A stretch of DNA of 64,000 nucleotides from Agapanthus africanus (lineage: Eukaryota; Streptophyta; Magnoliopsida; Asparagales; Amaryllidaceae). This document shows, piece by piece, positions 42,263 to 54,230 of the stretch. Location: NCBI GenBank assembly GCA_030015575.1, contig JASDDO010000024.1:45346114-45410113 (forward strand), in the 5' to 3' direction. The notes under the pieces were generated by a model. The model worked only from the letters and a program-made list of their open reading frames with translations. It was not told the DNA's origin and did no database searches. Positions within the stretch are counted from its first letter, which is position 1. Every line of letters begins with the position of its first letter. The position numbers and the translations under genes were made by a program.

Positions 42263-43765
42263 ATCTTTCGTGTTTCTGGAATTTCATCCAGTTCTACCGT
42301 GCTGCCACTAATATTTTTAACAAAAAATTCTTTTTCCAAAAATGTGGCATTCCTGGAAACAATTATCTTCTGTTCCTCTGCATGGTAGAATAGATACCCA
42401 CTTGAATCTTTTGGGTATCCCACAAACTTACATAAAACTGCCCGTGCCTCAAGTTTGTCTGGGTTCTGCTTTTTGACATAAGCTGGGCAACCCCAAATCT
42501 TAATACGTTTAAGATACAAACTTTTACCACTCCATATTTCATACGGAGTCTTAGGCACGGATTTGGATGGAACTTGATTCAATAGATGCGCTACAGTTTG
42601 AAGTGCATATCCCCAGAATGAAAGAGGCAACTCGGCACTACTCATCATGGAGCGAACCATATCCAATAGGGTACGATTCCTCCGCTCCGATACACCGTTG
42701 TGCTGTGGTGTATAAGGAGGAGTAAGCTGAGAGAGAATACCATTTTATTTTAAGTAATCTAGGAATTCCGTGCTTAAGTACTCCCCTCCTCTATCAGACC
42801 GGAGGATCTTGATACTTTTGCAAGTCTGGTTCTCTACTTCGTTTCTGAATTCCTTGAATTTCTCAAAAGCTTCAGATTTGTGTTTCATCAGATACATATA
42901 TCCGAACCTAGAGAGATCGTCAGTGAATGTGATGAAGTACGAGAACCCACCTAGACATCGGACCACATACATCACTGTGTATAAGTCCCAAGAGCTCTGC
43001 TGCCCTTTCTCCATGTCCGGTGAACGGAGATTTGGTCATCTTTCCTTTGAGACAAGACTGACAAGTTTCATAAGATGAAAACTCGAACGTATCCAAGAGT
43101 CCATCTTTATGCAACTTACTCAGTCTTTTCTCTCCGATATGACCAAGTCTACAATGCCACAAGTAGGATTCATTCGTATCTGAATTCTTCCTCTTGCGTG
43201 TGTTTTGTATATTGAGAATTGTGTTCTGATTTAGAACGTAGATACCATTACACAGTGTACCTTCTGCAACCATTACCTTATGAAGGTAGATTTTCATGAT
43301 ATTTCTATCAAGAACAAAGTTATATCCATCTTTATCGAGTAAAGAAACTGATATTATGTTGCAAACCATGGAAGGTACATAGTAGCAATTGTTCAAAATC
43401 ATAGTCTTGCCATTTGGCAATACTAGGTGATATTCACCGACGGCTACAGCATTTACTTGTGCTCCGTTCGCTACTCTGAGTGACATATCACCAGGTGCAA
43501 CTTTCCTACTTTTTCTCAGTCCCTGCAATAAATTGCAGATATGAGATCCTGATCCGGTATCAAGTACCCAGGAGGTAGGACTGACCGTAAAGCGGTTCTC
43601 AATTACAAGAACACCTGAAGTAGATGCAAAACCATGCTTCTTCTTCAACTGGGTATCCTTGGAATCCATACAATTCTCTTTCCCTTGCTCATACTTATGA
43701 CTGTTGTCACAAGTTAGAGCCAAACCAACGTTCCCCAGCCCCAAATAAGAATTCGGATCGGTCAA
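42247..43765 (-). pseudogene. pol: Cop-1 protease and integrase (broken)
   Basis: Protease VLDTGSGSHICN (near 43561); gag-pre-integrase LWHCRLGHIGEKRL with CQSCLKGK; integrase HSDVCGPMS, TDDLSRFGYMY, LRSDRGGEY and [12 protein letters not shown], giving the DDE triad. A frameshift lies at about 42930-42960 and a stop at about 42745 (FLDYLK then stop, then [10 protein letters not shown] in the same frame). C-terminal part 42666-42247 includes [13 protein letters not shown]. Confidence 0.88.
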
Positions 43766-46075
43766 GCGATATATTTTATTATCTTGATTAGGGCGTGAAA
43801 TGGTTGCTACCTGGAGAGAGAGAAAAGAAATACTCAGCGTGCGCTCTTGAAAGATTAGATTGGTTTATTGATTTATCTAACCAGGATGGCTCCCACTATT
43901 TCCTCAAATTCTTCTTCAAACCTTAAAAGAAGAACTAGTCAGAATTAATCGCACGTCACAATACTTGCTTAACCTTTCAGCCAGGCTGGTGTTGGTACTT
44001 CGAGGGAGGTTTTTCAACGCTTTCGCGAAGTTCCTTAATTAAATAACCTCTTTTCCCTGGGGGCGTAACCCCGCTAACACCGTTCTAGACACCTACTTGG
44101 TTTATAACATTGATTGTTAAGTGAAATAATCTCCCGAGAGTAATCCAACTCATCAGTGGGATCGGGATCCAACTATCATTATACGATGACTTAGATGGAA
44201 TCCACTATAGTCACCACACTCCAGAAGGTATGCTAAATCTGCAAGTTTCAGTTTCTTTAGAAACTCCCGATGTGGATTTTTGCCCCTAGGACCCAATGAC
44301 CTTGACACAGTCAACAAATCAAAGGGTTCTACTCAAGTTCAACCCGTCATTATCTTGATTGCATTAAACCCACCCGCATAACCCTTGACACAGTCAACAA
44401 GGTTACACGACTGTCCTAACCAATCACATTGTATCCAGCAGATAAGCAATACTCAGCTACCGTTCACTGCATCTTGACACAGTCAACAAACGCAGCACGA
44501 ATACTAAGTATAACTTATAAGAAATGACGGAGGGCTACGACCGGGGTTTGGCGAAAAACCCGTTAACGTAATGAACTTGGTGTTGTTGAAGGAACGTGAT
44601 ACACTTTTTGAAAATATAGTGGCGAAAACTTTTGCTAAAGATGTCACTCCCTGTGAAGGGATCTCGGCTCTTTCCTCGTCGAATGAGGTGTAGGATATTC
44701 CGAACTGAATACCTCGATGCAAAGCAAGAATAATCGACTATAGTGAAGTTATTACCCTGACGCAAACCTTTTGTCCAAGGGGTCACTCCCGATGAAGGGA
44801 TCTCGGCCCTTGCCTCGTCGACTGAGGTGCTGGGCATTCATAACCGAATACCTCTGTGCAAAACAAAAGTGAACGTCCTTGCAATAACAGCTTTTTGAAA
44901 ATTGTTCCAACAACGTCTTTTAGGTTTATTTTCTTGCATTAATTTAATGCGTCCCATCAATTAATCCTACCATTGCAGAAAACAACCAAAATATGGCGTA
45001 CGCTTATGCCATCCGCATTCGCCACGGGGCCCCGTCATCACCCATTAGGTTACTTAACTAACGACAGAGCGGGGGCTGGACTAGCGCGGATGCAAAACAT
45101 AAGCAACACCTAAATAGATATCATATATTGATATATAGCAATGATAGCCAATCCAGATCACAGATGAACACTTTGGATATATTAGGAACTCGCGATTCGT
45201 TCGAGCCTGCAACGAAAAGCGGATTACACGGTCGCGATGAATAGCCAAAACCCCACCCTAGACCACTACGGGTGCGGCAAACTATCCGCCAAGTACCCGA
45301 AGCGAAGCAACCTCCCTCAACGACGTGAGTAGGCCACTCGGCATTTCGAGATACCCGGTAGTTTGTGCACCCCACCATGGGTCTATCCTAGGAGCAAAAA
45401 CAGTAAAAAGAAATTATACAATGACGACTACAACCCCGAACCGGTTGTGCGGCCATACAAATAATATTACATCAATTTACAAATTTTACAATGAATGAAA
45501 GAAAAAGAAACTCTCATCTCACATCCACCCCGGCTATTCATCCGCGACAATCCAACGAGTTCATATACACAAACAATCAGCATTACAGATCACAGATATG
45601 TATAACCCCCACTAATCGACGTATAGCGATTAGTAGACGTTCAATACATATATCACATCACAGAAAATATCAATTAGCTAATGTCTACGGAATATTGATC
45701 AAAAATACGGATTTGTAACCACCCGATCAATTTCTTCTCTGGAAAATCTGGGCAGAAACAACATGTACTAAAAATCCCAAAACAACCAAATAAAAACACT
45801 GCAGAAAACCGGGTCCACGACCGAGTCAAATCGGCCGCAGAACCGCGGCAAAAAGCATGTTCTTGCCGCGGAACCGCTGCGGTTTGGTCGATTCAGTGGA
45901 CCGGTTTTCTGTAGTGGTTTTAAAAAACCCTGAGTCGAATTTTCATATATTTTAAATTAATTTTTGAACAGTATAAAAATCAACAGAAACTTGGGTTTTT
46001 CCGGATGTGTTTTGCGACTTTTTTCCGATCGATATTCTAAACACTTTGCTAACTTGCTAGTTTATGTTTAGCTAG
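43766..46075 (-). other. Cop-1 leader in place of gag
   Basis: No gag frame on either strand. Visible structure: an imperfect direct repeat of about 125 bp containing 'gaagggatctcgg' and 'cctcgtcga' (44640-44720 and 44780-44860), and three copies of 'cttgacacagtcaacaa' (44294, 44384, 44470). Origin unknown. Confidence 0.7.
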
Positions 46076-46087
46076 GCTCTGATACCA
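46076..46087 (-). other. Cop-1 primer-binding site (initiator-Met)
   Basis: TGGTATCAGAGC on the - strand, one base from the LTR end; matches the plant initiator-Met PBS at all 12 positions. Confidence 0.88.
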
Positions 46088-46088
46088 C

Positions 46089-48327
46089 TGTTAGGTCCAC
46101 GTTACCTCTCCCGGTACTTTCGGGGTTGCGAAAATGGTAAAACAAAAATTTTTCTAGACTTGGTAACATGGACCGTAAAAGCCGGATCTTTGCTAAACTA
46201 TAAACTGGCAAACAAAAAAAAGGTGTTAACTACTATGCCGTAGAAGTTATACCTCACGATACCGGTCCTTCGGGTCTTCACTCCGCTGCGCCGTTTGTCC
46301 ATCCATGCTCCGAGGGTTGATCCGGACTTTGGTCACCTCCGCGGCCTTCTTGAGTCGAAGACGATCCACCCGAGAGTTGTACACCGAGCTCCACCTCGAG
46401 CCGAGGCTACTAGGGCAACGAGATTGCTAGTCAAGAAGCCGTAGGATGTGTAGAGGAGATATATGGAAGTGTTAGTCTTTGTGGGATCTTTTTCTCTCAA
46501 CTCATGAGATCAAAAGATGAATCAAGAGGAGGAAGAAGGAGGAGCTAGCAGCCATGGAGCATTTCTTTTCTTCTCATTTCAAGAGAGAGAATGAGAAAAG
46601 AGAAATAAAAAACTTAACCAAAAAAAATGAACCATGGTTGCATAATGATACTAAACACCATCATTACAAATCCTATCATGATAAAGTTGATGCTACATTG
46701 ATTTGACCATTTTCATAATCCAATGACCATTTTCATAATCCAAAATGAAAAAGAAAACCAAAGAAGAGTGTAGACCTCTCATGAAGGTCAATGGTCAACT
46801 TTGGTCAACGGGTCAACAAAGTCAAGAGTGGTCAAATGGTCAAAGCAATTAGCCATCACATAATTATCACTAAAAGGATTAGTAAATAATGTCTCCGGCT
46901 CATGATGGTTTTGACCGAACGAATTGCCAAAACCCTAATGAGCCCACCTCAAAATGGTTTTGACCGAATCAACTGTCAAAACCCTAATGAGCCTGCCACA
47001 TAACGGTTTTGGCCGAACCAACTGCCAAAACCCTAATGAGGCACCTCCTCCTTCATCTCTCCTCAAAACCGTGCATACACACCCGCACCCGCATTCCGTA
47101 GAATGCGAATGCACAGAAGACAAAACAAATCCATCTGTACAATACTAGGATCCGGCTTAAACCAAAGCCCACTAGTATTGCCTGCCCGAACAGCATAAGC
47201 ACACAAGTGCACGTAAGTGATCGCAGCCCTGCCGTAAAACCATACGGCCTCTACACTTTTCGCTCTGTGCTGGGAAACTCTTTGTGTGGGACTCTAAAGA
47301 CTCAACACTACGCTGGTAGTGGGTTTAACCACAGACCGCAAGCGGCACTAGCTGTACGTAACGGTCCCCAGGTAGATGTCGATAAGAAGGCCGATGAAGT
47401 AAACACATCCGAACTCCTACTGAGCCTGTATGTGACAATCTCCGTACAGTCCGGTCTGTTCGTCTGATACATCGCATGGCGGGCCTAGGGGGGTGGCGAA
47501 CGTCAGTCCCCTAATAGCGGTACAGGTCGTGTCGGAGTGTAGCCCAGAACACCCTGAGATAGCACTGGAAACCTACCAGTATATCTCGCTTGCCCTGGCC
47601 AGGGACTACATGTGTAATGGCTCTCCTAGACAAAGCGTGATGTCAACCCCCAATACCGGAAGAGACGAATCCTGTCTAACCGTCACTGCCTCGAAGTGCT
47701 TCGGGACTGCACCCAACTACTACATGTTTGCACGACTCAGTAGAGCCGTGGTAGGGTAGTAGTCAAAGAACAGTGGGAACACACTTGAGGCGAAGTGACA
47801 GTGTCAAGTCAGTGGACTAAGCTCTACCATGTCACCTGGGAACTGTTAACTGACGATAGGTATAATACCAACCAACAGTCCCCGACGAGTCCTGTCCAGT
47901 GTACTCGTAACCTAACGAGCACCCGTATACTATCTCAAGTACAACGTACTGACGGCTGTGGGACAAACCGCCTCCCGCACTGGGATGAGAAGCGTATACG
48001 CTAGTCTACTCCGGAGTATCGATGCCCTGTCTCGATAATCCCACGACTAGGGACATGCATAAGGATGTGCTTGTGGATTACCCAGCCCCCACGAGTGTGA
48101 TCGCCATCACAACGTCGGTAATCAAGCAAAGATCCTAAGGGCTCTACTAATGCGTATAGGTGATATAATAAAGAAACACATGTACACATTAAAGCAGAGA
48201 CAAACCAAGTAGCATACTACTATTTCGAGCAAGATTGTCTATACAACTGTGAATATCCCAAGCTTCCATCAAGTAATATACATACTAGTATGATACAGTA
48301 ATGGCCTCTAGGGCATATACACTAACA
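46089..48327 (-). repeat. Cop-1 5' LTR
   Basis: 2239 bp, nearly identical to 38286-40532; lacks a 9-bp 'caaggtggt'-type unit in the W-box cluster. Confidence 0.92.
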
Positions 48328-48332
48328 CTAAC

Positions 48333-50206
48333 ATTGGAGTTTAACTACTCGGTTATATTTTACAACCTTTATAGTCGTCCTTCATCTTCTTTTCCACTTC
48401 TTTAGCTCCTAGGTCCACCGGAAACGACTTTGGAAGTCGATCCTCCGTGTCGAAGATGATCCATCCGAAGGAATCCGGACTTAAGCTATAGCTTCACTCA
48501 AGAACACAAAGTGAAACAACTTGTGAACAAAACTTGCTAGGAATCGATCACAAGGATGTAGTAGTGGTTAATCTCTAGGTTTTTCTCTCATTTTCTTTTT
48601 TCCTTTCTCAACTTTCAAAAATCAAGAGAGAGAGAGAGAGAGAAAGGAAAAAAAGCAAGCAAGCAAGGCTAAAATAAAAACTTATCACTCTCTTTTTCTT
48701 TCTTCTCTTCATCACTTTTTAGAATTGTATGAGTGGAATTGTGACCCGCCATTATGAGATTTATGTCCACACAATTCTAAAGAGAACATGAGAAGAAAAA
48801 GAGAAGCCACCTCATTTGTGTACACACACACATACATATATACACACATACATACATACACTAATATAAGTATATGCTACAAATACATACACCCGTATTC
48901 GTATAAAATACGAATACCCGTATTTGTATAAAGACAAAAATACCCGTATTTATATCAAGACACAAATACTCGTATTCGTATAAATACCGTATTCGTGTCA
49001 AAATACAAATACCAAAAGAGAGATACGAAATGAGATATAATACTAGCTCACATTTCATCTAAATGTGATAATCTGACTATCTTTCAAACTGGCTAATTTC
49101 AACAAAATGTCCGATTAAAAGTACGTGTACAAAAACACGTATTTAATCGAACCTCCGTATGTATCAAAATACACACACTACATCGTTTCGCCTGAGCCGG
49201 GAAACCCTCTGTGTAGGACACTAAAGACTCGACAATACGCAGGCAGTGGGTTTATCCATAGGCACGTCAGTGGCACTAGCTGTATATAACGACTACCAGG
49301 TAAGCAAACTCGTCCGTATTCCTACCGAGCCTGAAAGTGACAGTTTCCGTACAGTCCAGTCTCTTCGTCTGAGAGTGTCGCATATCGAGCCTAGGGATGG
49401 AAATGTTAAACTCCTAATAACCTGATAAGCCGTGCCAATGTGGCTCAAAACCATTCCGAGAAACTACTGATCTCACTATCAATAAATCTCATTGCCTTGG
49501 CCAAAATCTTATGGTGATGACCAATCGAACACAGTGCGACATCGACTCCCTATACTGAAAGAGACAAGTCCCTTCTATCGCTCACTGCCCCAAGTGTTTT
49601 GGGATTATACCCAACTAAAACCTGTTTGCACGACTCTTTAAAACCGTGGTAGGGTAGAAATCTAAGTACAGTGGGAACACACCCAAGACAAATGACGATG
49701 TCAAGTCTAAAGACTATCCTGTACCTATGTCACATGAGAACTGCTTTCTGACGATAGGTATATTACCATCTAGAAGTTCTTGGCGAGTCCATCCAGTGTA
49801 ACTCAAAACCTAATGGGCATCTGTATATAATCTTTGGTGCTATACACCAATGGCTGTGGGACCAACCATCGCCCATCGTCGGGGTCAAGATACATATACA
49901 CTAGTCTACTCTGGAATATCGATGCTTGTCTCGATACCCCTACGACTATGGACATTTTAAGGATGTGTTTATGGACTACCTACCCCCCACCAGTATGATC
50001 ACTATCATAATGCTGGTAGTCAAGAAAAAAATCATACGGGCTATATCAACATGTACTAGCGATATGTAATAATCAGTAAAACTTATACACATGTTAAGAT
50101 ACAGACAAACCATATAGTATACTATCATATCGATCATGATTGTCCTGTACATATATATCCCCAGCATCTTATACCATAAAGGCCTATAGGGCATACATAT
50201 CCAACA
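48333..50206 (-). repeat. Cop-2 3' LTR, right part
   Basis: Continues from 38285 and ends ATATCCAACA. It includes repeats of 'acccgtattcgtat' (48890-49020) and CA/TA-rich sequence near 48830. Related to LTR G and more distantly to Cop-1 LTRs (cgcctgagccgggaaacc, gtggtagggtag). Confidence 0.7.
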
Positions 50207-50613
50207 ATCTCTCACTTGCACTAAGGCCTGTTATTGGCGTATCGAGTACCCAACGTCTACTCTAGGGCTAGTTGTTGGCGTATCGCATACCCGACATCTC
50301 AAAAATTCGCTTAAACTATGCTTGAGGGAGGGCCTTTTTGAATGGATCCGCCATGTTTTCTTTTGTATCTACTCTCCGAAGCTCGATCTCCCTGATCAGG
50401 TGATACCGCCTCAAAATGTGTCTGGATTGCTGATGGGACCGTGGTTCCTTTGCTAATGCCATAACCCTATTGTTATCGCAATACAAAGGTATTGGATCAA
50501 CAATAGATGGAACCACTTCAAATTCAGTAATGAATTCCTCATCCAGACCGCTTCTTTTGCGGCATCATTTGCAGCAATATATTCAGCCTCCATTGTCGAG
50601 TCTGCTACGATAT
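50207..50613 (-). pseudogene. Cop-2 pol stub: RNase H end
   Basis: PPT at 50207-50219, a duplicated word 'ttggcgtatcg', then reverse-strand RNase [58 protein letters not shown]. It aligns with Cop-1 (40570-40910). Truncated at 50613 in the middle of EAEYIA-TVADST by the next element. Confidence 0.8.
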
Positions 50614-51460
50614 TGTCACGCCCCGCTTCCCGGTGTACGGCGAAGGGGACGCGACTGGTCCGCTACGTATTTACTCTGAAGTAAATACGCTAAGCGTATC
50701 TAAGCAATATAAAAGTAAATACACAAGAGACAAGATATATAAACTGAACAGCAACTTTATTTATTAACATTCTTTTGTACAATGCATGAAAAGGAAATAC
50801 AACTGAAATAAAACGATGCCTAAACAATGGCATAACAGGAAATGAAAAGTACTGAATGGAAAATGTACAATGTCTAGAGCTCAGGGTCTTCACAGAACTG
50901 GTCCAAGTCTTCAGCGGTGGGCTTGTTCTCTGACAGGTCCAAACCACCCGACGACATTCAAAGAAGAAGAATAGAATGTCGTCAGCGAACAGGTCGCTCG
51001 GTAAGTCCCAAAGATAAGTGAGAAATAGACAGAGAGTAGGGGAGAGAGAGAGAGTAGCTTTTAATGTTGTATTATATTGTTGTTATGTTGTATTAACGCT
51101 GTTGTTTGTAGCTTGGTACAGAAGAATGCCAGTGTATACGAGAGGGGTCTCTATATGCTAGAGACCAGGGCAAACGGAATATAGAGTACAAGGCTCCGTT
51201 AGAAGGCCCGGAACAACGGCAATTGGATTAATGTTAGGTGTCTTAAATCTGACCGTCCCGTTCCACTTTTAACACCTTCCATACCAATCTACCCCTTAAA
51301 CCCCGTAGTGTTTTGATTGTATTGTTTGTCTTGTAAATTGTATTGATTGTATAATTGATTGACTGACCAAAACCATGATATTAGTAAACGGATGTAACCG
51401 TAGAATCATGTAAATGGAATAACTGGAGAACCATGTAAATGGAATGTATATCCATGGTTC
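50614..51460 (-). repeat. Gypsy-type LTR fragment
   Basis: Begins TGTCACGCCCCGCTTC on the + strand, the reverse of the GAAGCGGGGCGTGACA end of the Tekay LTR, but the rest does not resemble that LTR. It interrupts Cop-2 pol after gatat (50609-50613) and is cut by TAT-2 at 51461, so only about 850 bp are here. No reading frame of note. Confidence 0.6.
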
Positions 51461-54081
51461 TGTTTCCCCCAATCAGAGCAAAGCTCTGTTTGAATTTCAA
51501 AAATTCAAAAAATTGAAGCAACGCTTCAGATTCCTTGCGCTGCGCGCAACGCGCCACGTGTCAAAAAAAGATACGTCAGCGCTGCGCCCAAGACAGCGCA
51601 CCCAATCAGAGCAACGCTCTGTTTTAAAATAAAAATAAAGGAAGCAATGCTTCAGATGAATTGTGCTCTGCGCTGCGCGACACGTGTCAGCGCAGTTGCG
51701 CTGCGCTGCATGACACGTGTCAGTGCAGTTGCGCTGCGCTCTGCGCTGCGCGACACGTGTCAAGCGCAGGTACGCTTGTGCCAACTGTACCAGAATTTAA
51801 ACAAAATTTTTTTGGAAAGATCTTTCTAATCTTGTTAAAATAAGAAGATTATCTTCTGTAAAACAGAAGCCCTAGGATCAAAAATCCAGCGGTGGGGAAA
51901 CATCCCTAAATCAATCAAAGAAAGATCTCTTTAACCGATTTAACAAATCAATTGGCACTATATAAAGGCTCCTAGACTCCAAGTCTAAAAAAAGAAGAGA
52001 CATACAGAAAAAAAGAGTTACAGAGCTCCTCTAAAAATTTTGAGAAGAACTCGAAGAAAAGAAAAAGGTAGACCTTTAAAAAATAGAAGAATTTCTTCTG
52101 AAAAGATCAGAGATCTAAGAACAAGATCAAGATCTTCAATAAAAAAATAATAATAAAAAAGAAGTAATTTACTTCTTCGTTAGATCTTTTGATCTATATA
52201 AAGGCACTGCCTTTTGTTGAACCATCGGTTCTTGAATCTTGAGGTAGAACCTCTAAAAAGATTCTTTTCTTTGATCTAAATTAGATCAAGATGCGCTCTG
52301 CGCTACTATACAGTGCCTTGCACTTTTGATTTGCGCTGTTGCGGTCCTTGGATTGGCGCAAGTCACCAGAGAGCGCCACGTGTCAAACTGCGCCTTGTGA
52401 TCCTAAAAACAGAGCGCTGCGCTCTTGGATTAGAGCGCTGCGCTCCACGTGTCAGCAGCGCAACAGCGCAGCGCACTGTGCTTGCGCTCGCCAGAGCGTG
52501 ACACGTGTCACCTCCACACGCGCTAGCGCCTTGCGCTCTTTAATTGGAGCAGAGCGCCTGAGAGGCCACGTAGCGCGCTGTCAGACCATTGAATGCTCTG
52601 CATTATTAAAGAAAAGGGACAGAGCCCAATTAAAAGGGCCTAACAGGCCAAAATAAATGCTATGCATTTAATTAAAAAGCCCAATGCTGTGCATTATCTT
52701 AAAAAGGGGGCAGAGCCCAAGCAAAAGCCTAAACAGGCCAATCATGAACAAAATGTTAAACATTTTCAAATGGACTTAACTCAATTCTGGCCGTAAGTCC
52801 TCAAATTAAATTGAACTGAGCATAACTACTCTCTCAAATCAATTTACACCCGGTTCAAGGGTACATCTCTGAACTCCTCTGATATTCGTCGTTGTAATCC
52901 CTCAACGTCGTCAGAGAGGTGACGGGTCCCGACAACTACACATTGCTACGGACTGTGGGGTCCTTAAACTCATGGACTTATGCGTCCTTAAACCAATATT
53001 CGTCCCCAAAATGGGAATGTTGGACCACCATGTCCCTAAACTAGTAATACGGACTGTGGGGTCTTTAAACTCATGAACTAATGCGTCCTTAAACTAATAT
53101 TCGTCCCCAAAATGGGGATGTTGGACCACCATGTCCCTAAACTGGTAATACAGACTGTGTGGTCCTTAAACTCATTGACTAATGCGTCCTTAAACCAATA
53201 TTCGTCCCCAAAATGGGGATGTTGGACCACCATGTTCCTAAACTGGTAATACGGACTGTGGGGTCCTTAAACTCATGGATTAATGCGTCCTTAAACCAAT
53301 ATTCGTCCCCAAAATGGGAATGATGGACCACCATGTCCCTAAACTGGTAATACGGACTGCGGGGTCCTTAAACTCATGGACTTATGCGTCCTTAAACCAA
53401 TTTTCGTCCCCAAAATGGGAATGTTGGATCACCATGTCCCTAAACTTGGGATGGACCACTATGTCCTTAAACTGGTATTGGACCACCATGTCCCTAAATT
53501 GGCAATGGACCACTATGTCCCTAAACTAGAACAATAGAGCCCAAATGCTCTTTTGTCGGATCTAAACGATCCTTTTAAGTTGATCTTAGTCTCAAATTAG
53601 ACTATCGTATCCTTAACAAACGTTTGAGTTGGTCTTAGCCTCAAATATGGATAACGTATCCTCAAACCAAAACCCCAAACTCAAATCTAAGAAAATACGG
53701 ATTTGGACTAATCCACGTCCTACGGGCGACGACATAAATTAGTCTCCGTATACAATTCACGGGCAACCAGAAACAAAACAAACACCCACGACACGAAGTG
53801 AACATCTGGAGAAGGAGAAAGTTTTTACTGCGATGCGGTAGCGTAATTAACTGCAGGGGCTTGCGCCTGCAGGGAAGAGCGTCCTCACAATCAAAAACCC
53901 CTCAAGCGAGGGGGAATCTGATGAAGTCTGCTATATCGGCCGCATCCGTCTAAACCTTCGATACACGGTGCCATAAATCAACTTGGCATCTTCGGAGAGG
54001 TGGACGGATAAAACCAAATAGCATCTGTCCCGAATCTCAGGCAAGACGTCTCTGCGTCGCGCCGCCATTCGGAGGGGAACA
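51461..54081 (+). repeat. TAT-2 5' LTR
   Basis: 2621 bp, TGTTTCC...GGGGAACA. Overlapping palindromes AGAAGAT-T-ATCTTCT and CTTCTGT-AAA-ACAGAAG (51843-51869), TATATAAA at 51959-51966, GTGACACGTGTCAC at 52498-52511, and an expanded GGAC-N6-GTCC array (52948-53527). Its first 100 bp resemble the TAT-1 3' LTR rather than its own 3' LTR at 63262. Confidence 0.88.
52948..53527 (+). repeat. GGAC-N6-GTCC array in the TAT-2 5' LTR
   Basis: About 18 units of GGAC-N6-GTCC-YTAAAC. They are organised in a larger period of about 108 bp (units TGTGGG, TWATGC, CACCAT, with 'attcgtccccaaaatggg' between), repeated about four times. Single-base variants (GAAC, GACC, GTCT) occur but the 6-nt spacing is constant. 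Confidence 0.85.
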
Positions 54082-54086
54082 GATTC

Positions 54087-54105
54087 TGGCACACCCGGTG
54101 GGACC
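54087..54105 (+). other. TAT-2 primer-binding site (tRNA not assigned)
   Basis: TGGCACACCCGGTGGGACC, 5 nt after the LTR end, as in TAT-1. Confidence 0.65.
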
Positions 54106-54230
54106 TTTTCCTCTTTCCACTTCACACTTCGTGTGTCGTGTTCGCGAACAAATCGCGGTTTGCTGTGGTTGCCTGTGGATTCGAGGTACTAAGATTTGGT
54201 GTCTTGCTCCGTGCAGAAAATAGAAGATCA

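Larger units (their letters stand above)
38286..48327 (-). mobile_element. Cop-1: young Ty1/copia element lacking gag
   Basis: LTRs 38286-40532 (2247 bp, 3' LTR) and 46089-48327 (2239 bp, 5' LTR), ends TGTTAG...TAACA, with exact 5-bp duplication ctaac (38281-38285, 48328-48332). PBS and PPT fit the - orientation. The LTRs differ by only a few substitutions and small indels, so insertion looks recent. Pol domains run protease, integrase, RT, RNase H as in copia. The 2.3 kb between PBS and protease hold no gag frame. The lineage is probably Angela/Tork-like from LTR size and motif wording, but this is not certain. Confidence 0.92.

Noticed and set aside
50614..51460. Possible solo LTR of the same Tekay family
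   Set aside because: Only the terminal GAAGCGGGGCGTGACA resembles the Tekay LTR; the remainder does not match, so I call it a Gypsy-type LTR fragment of unknown family.
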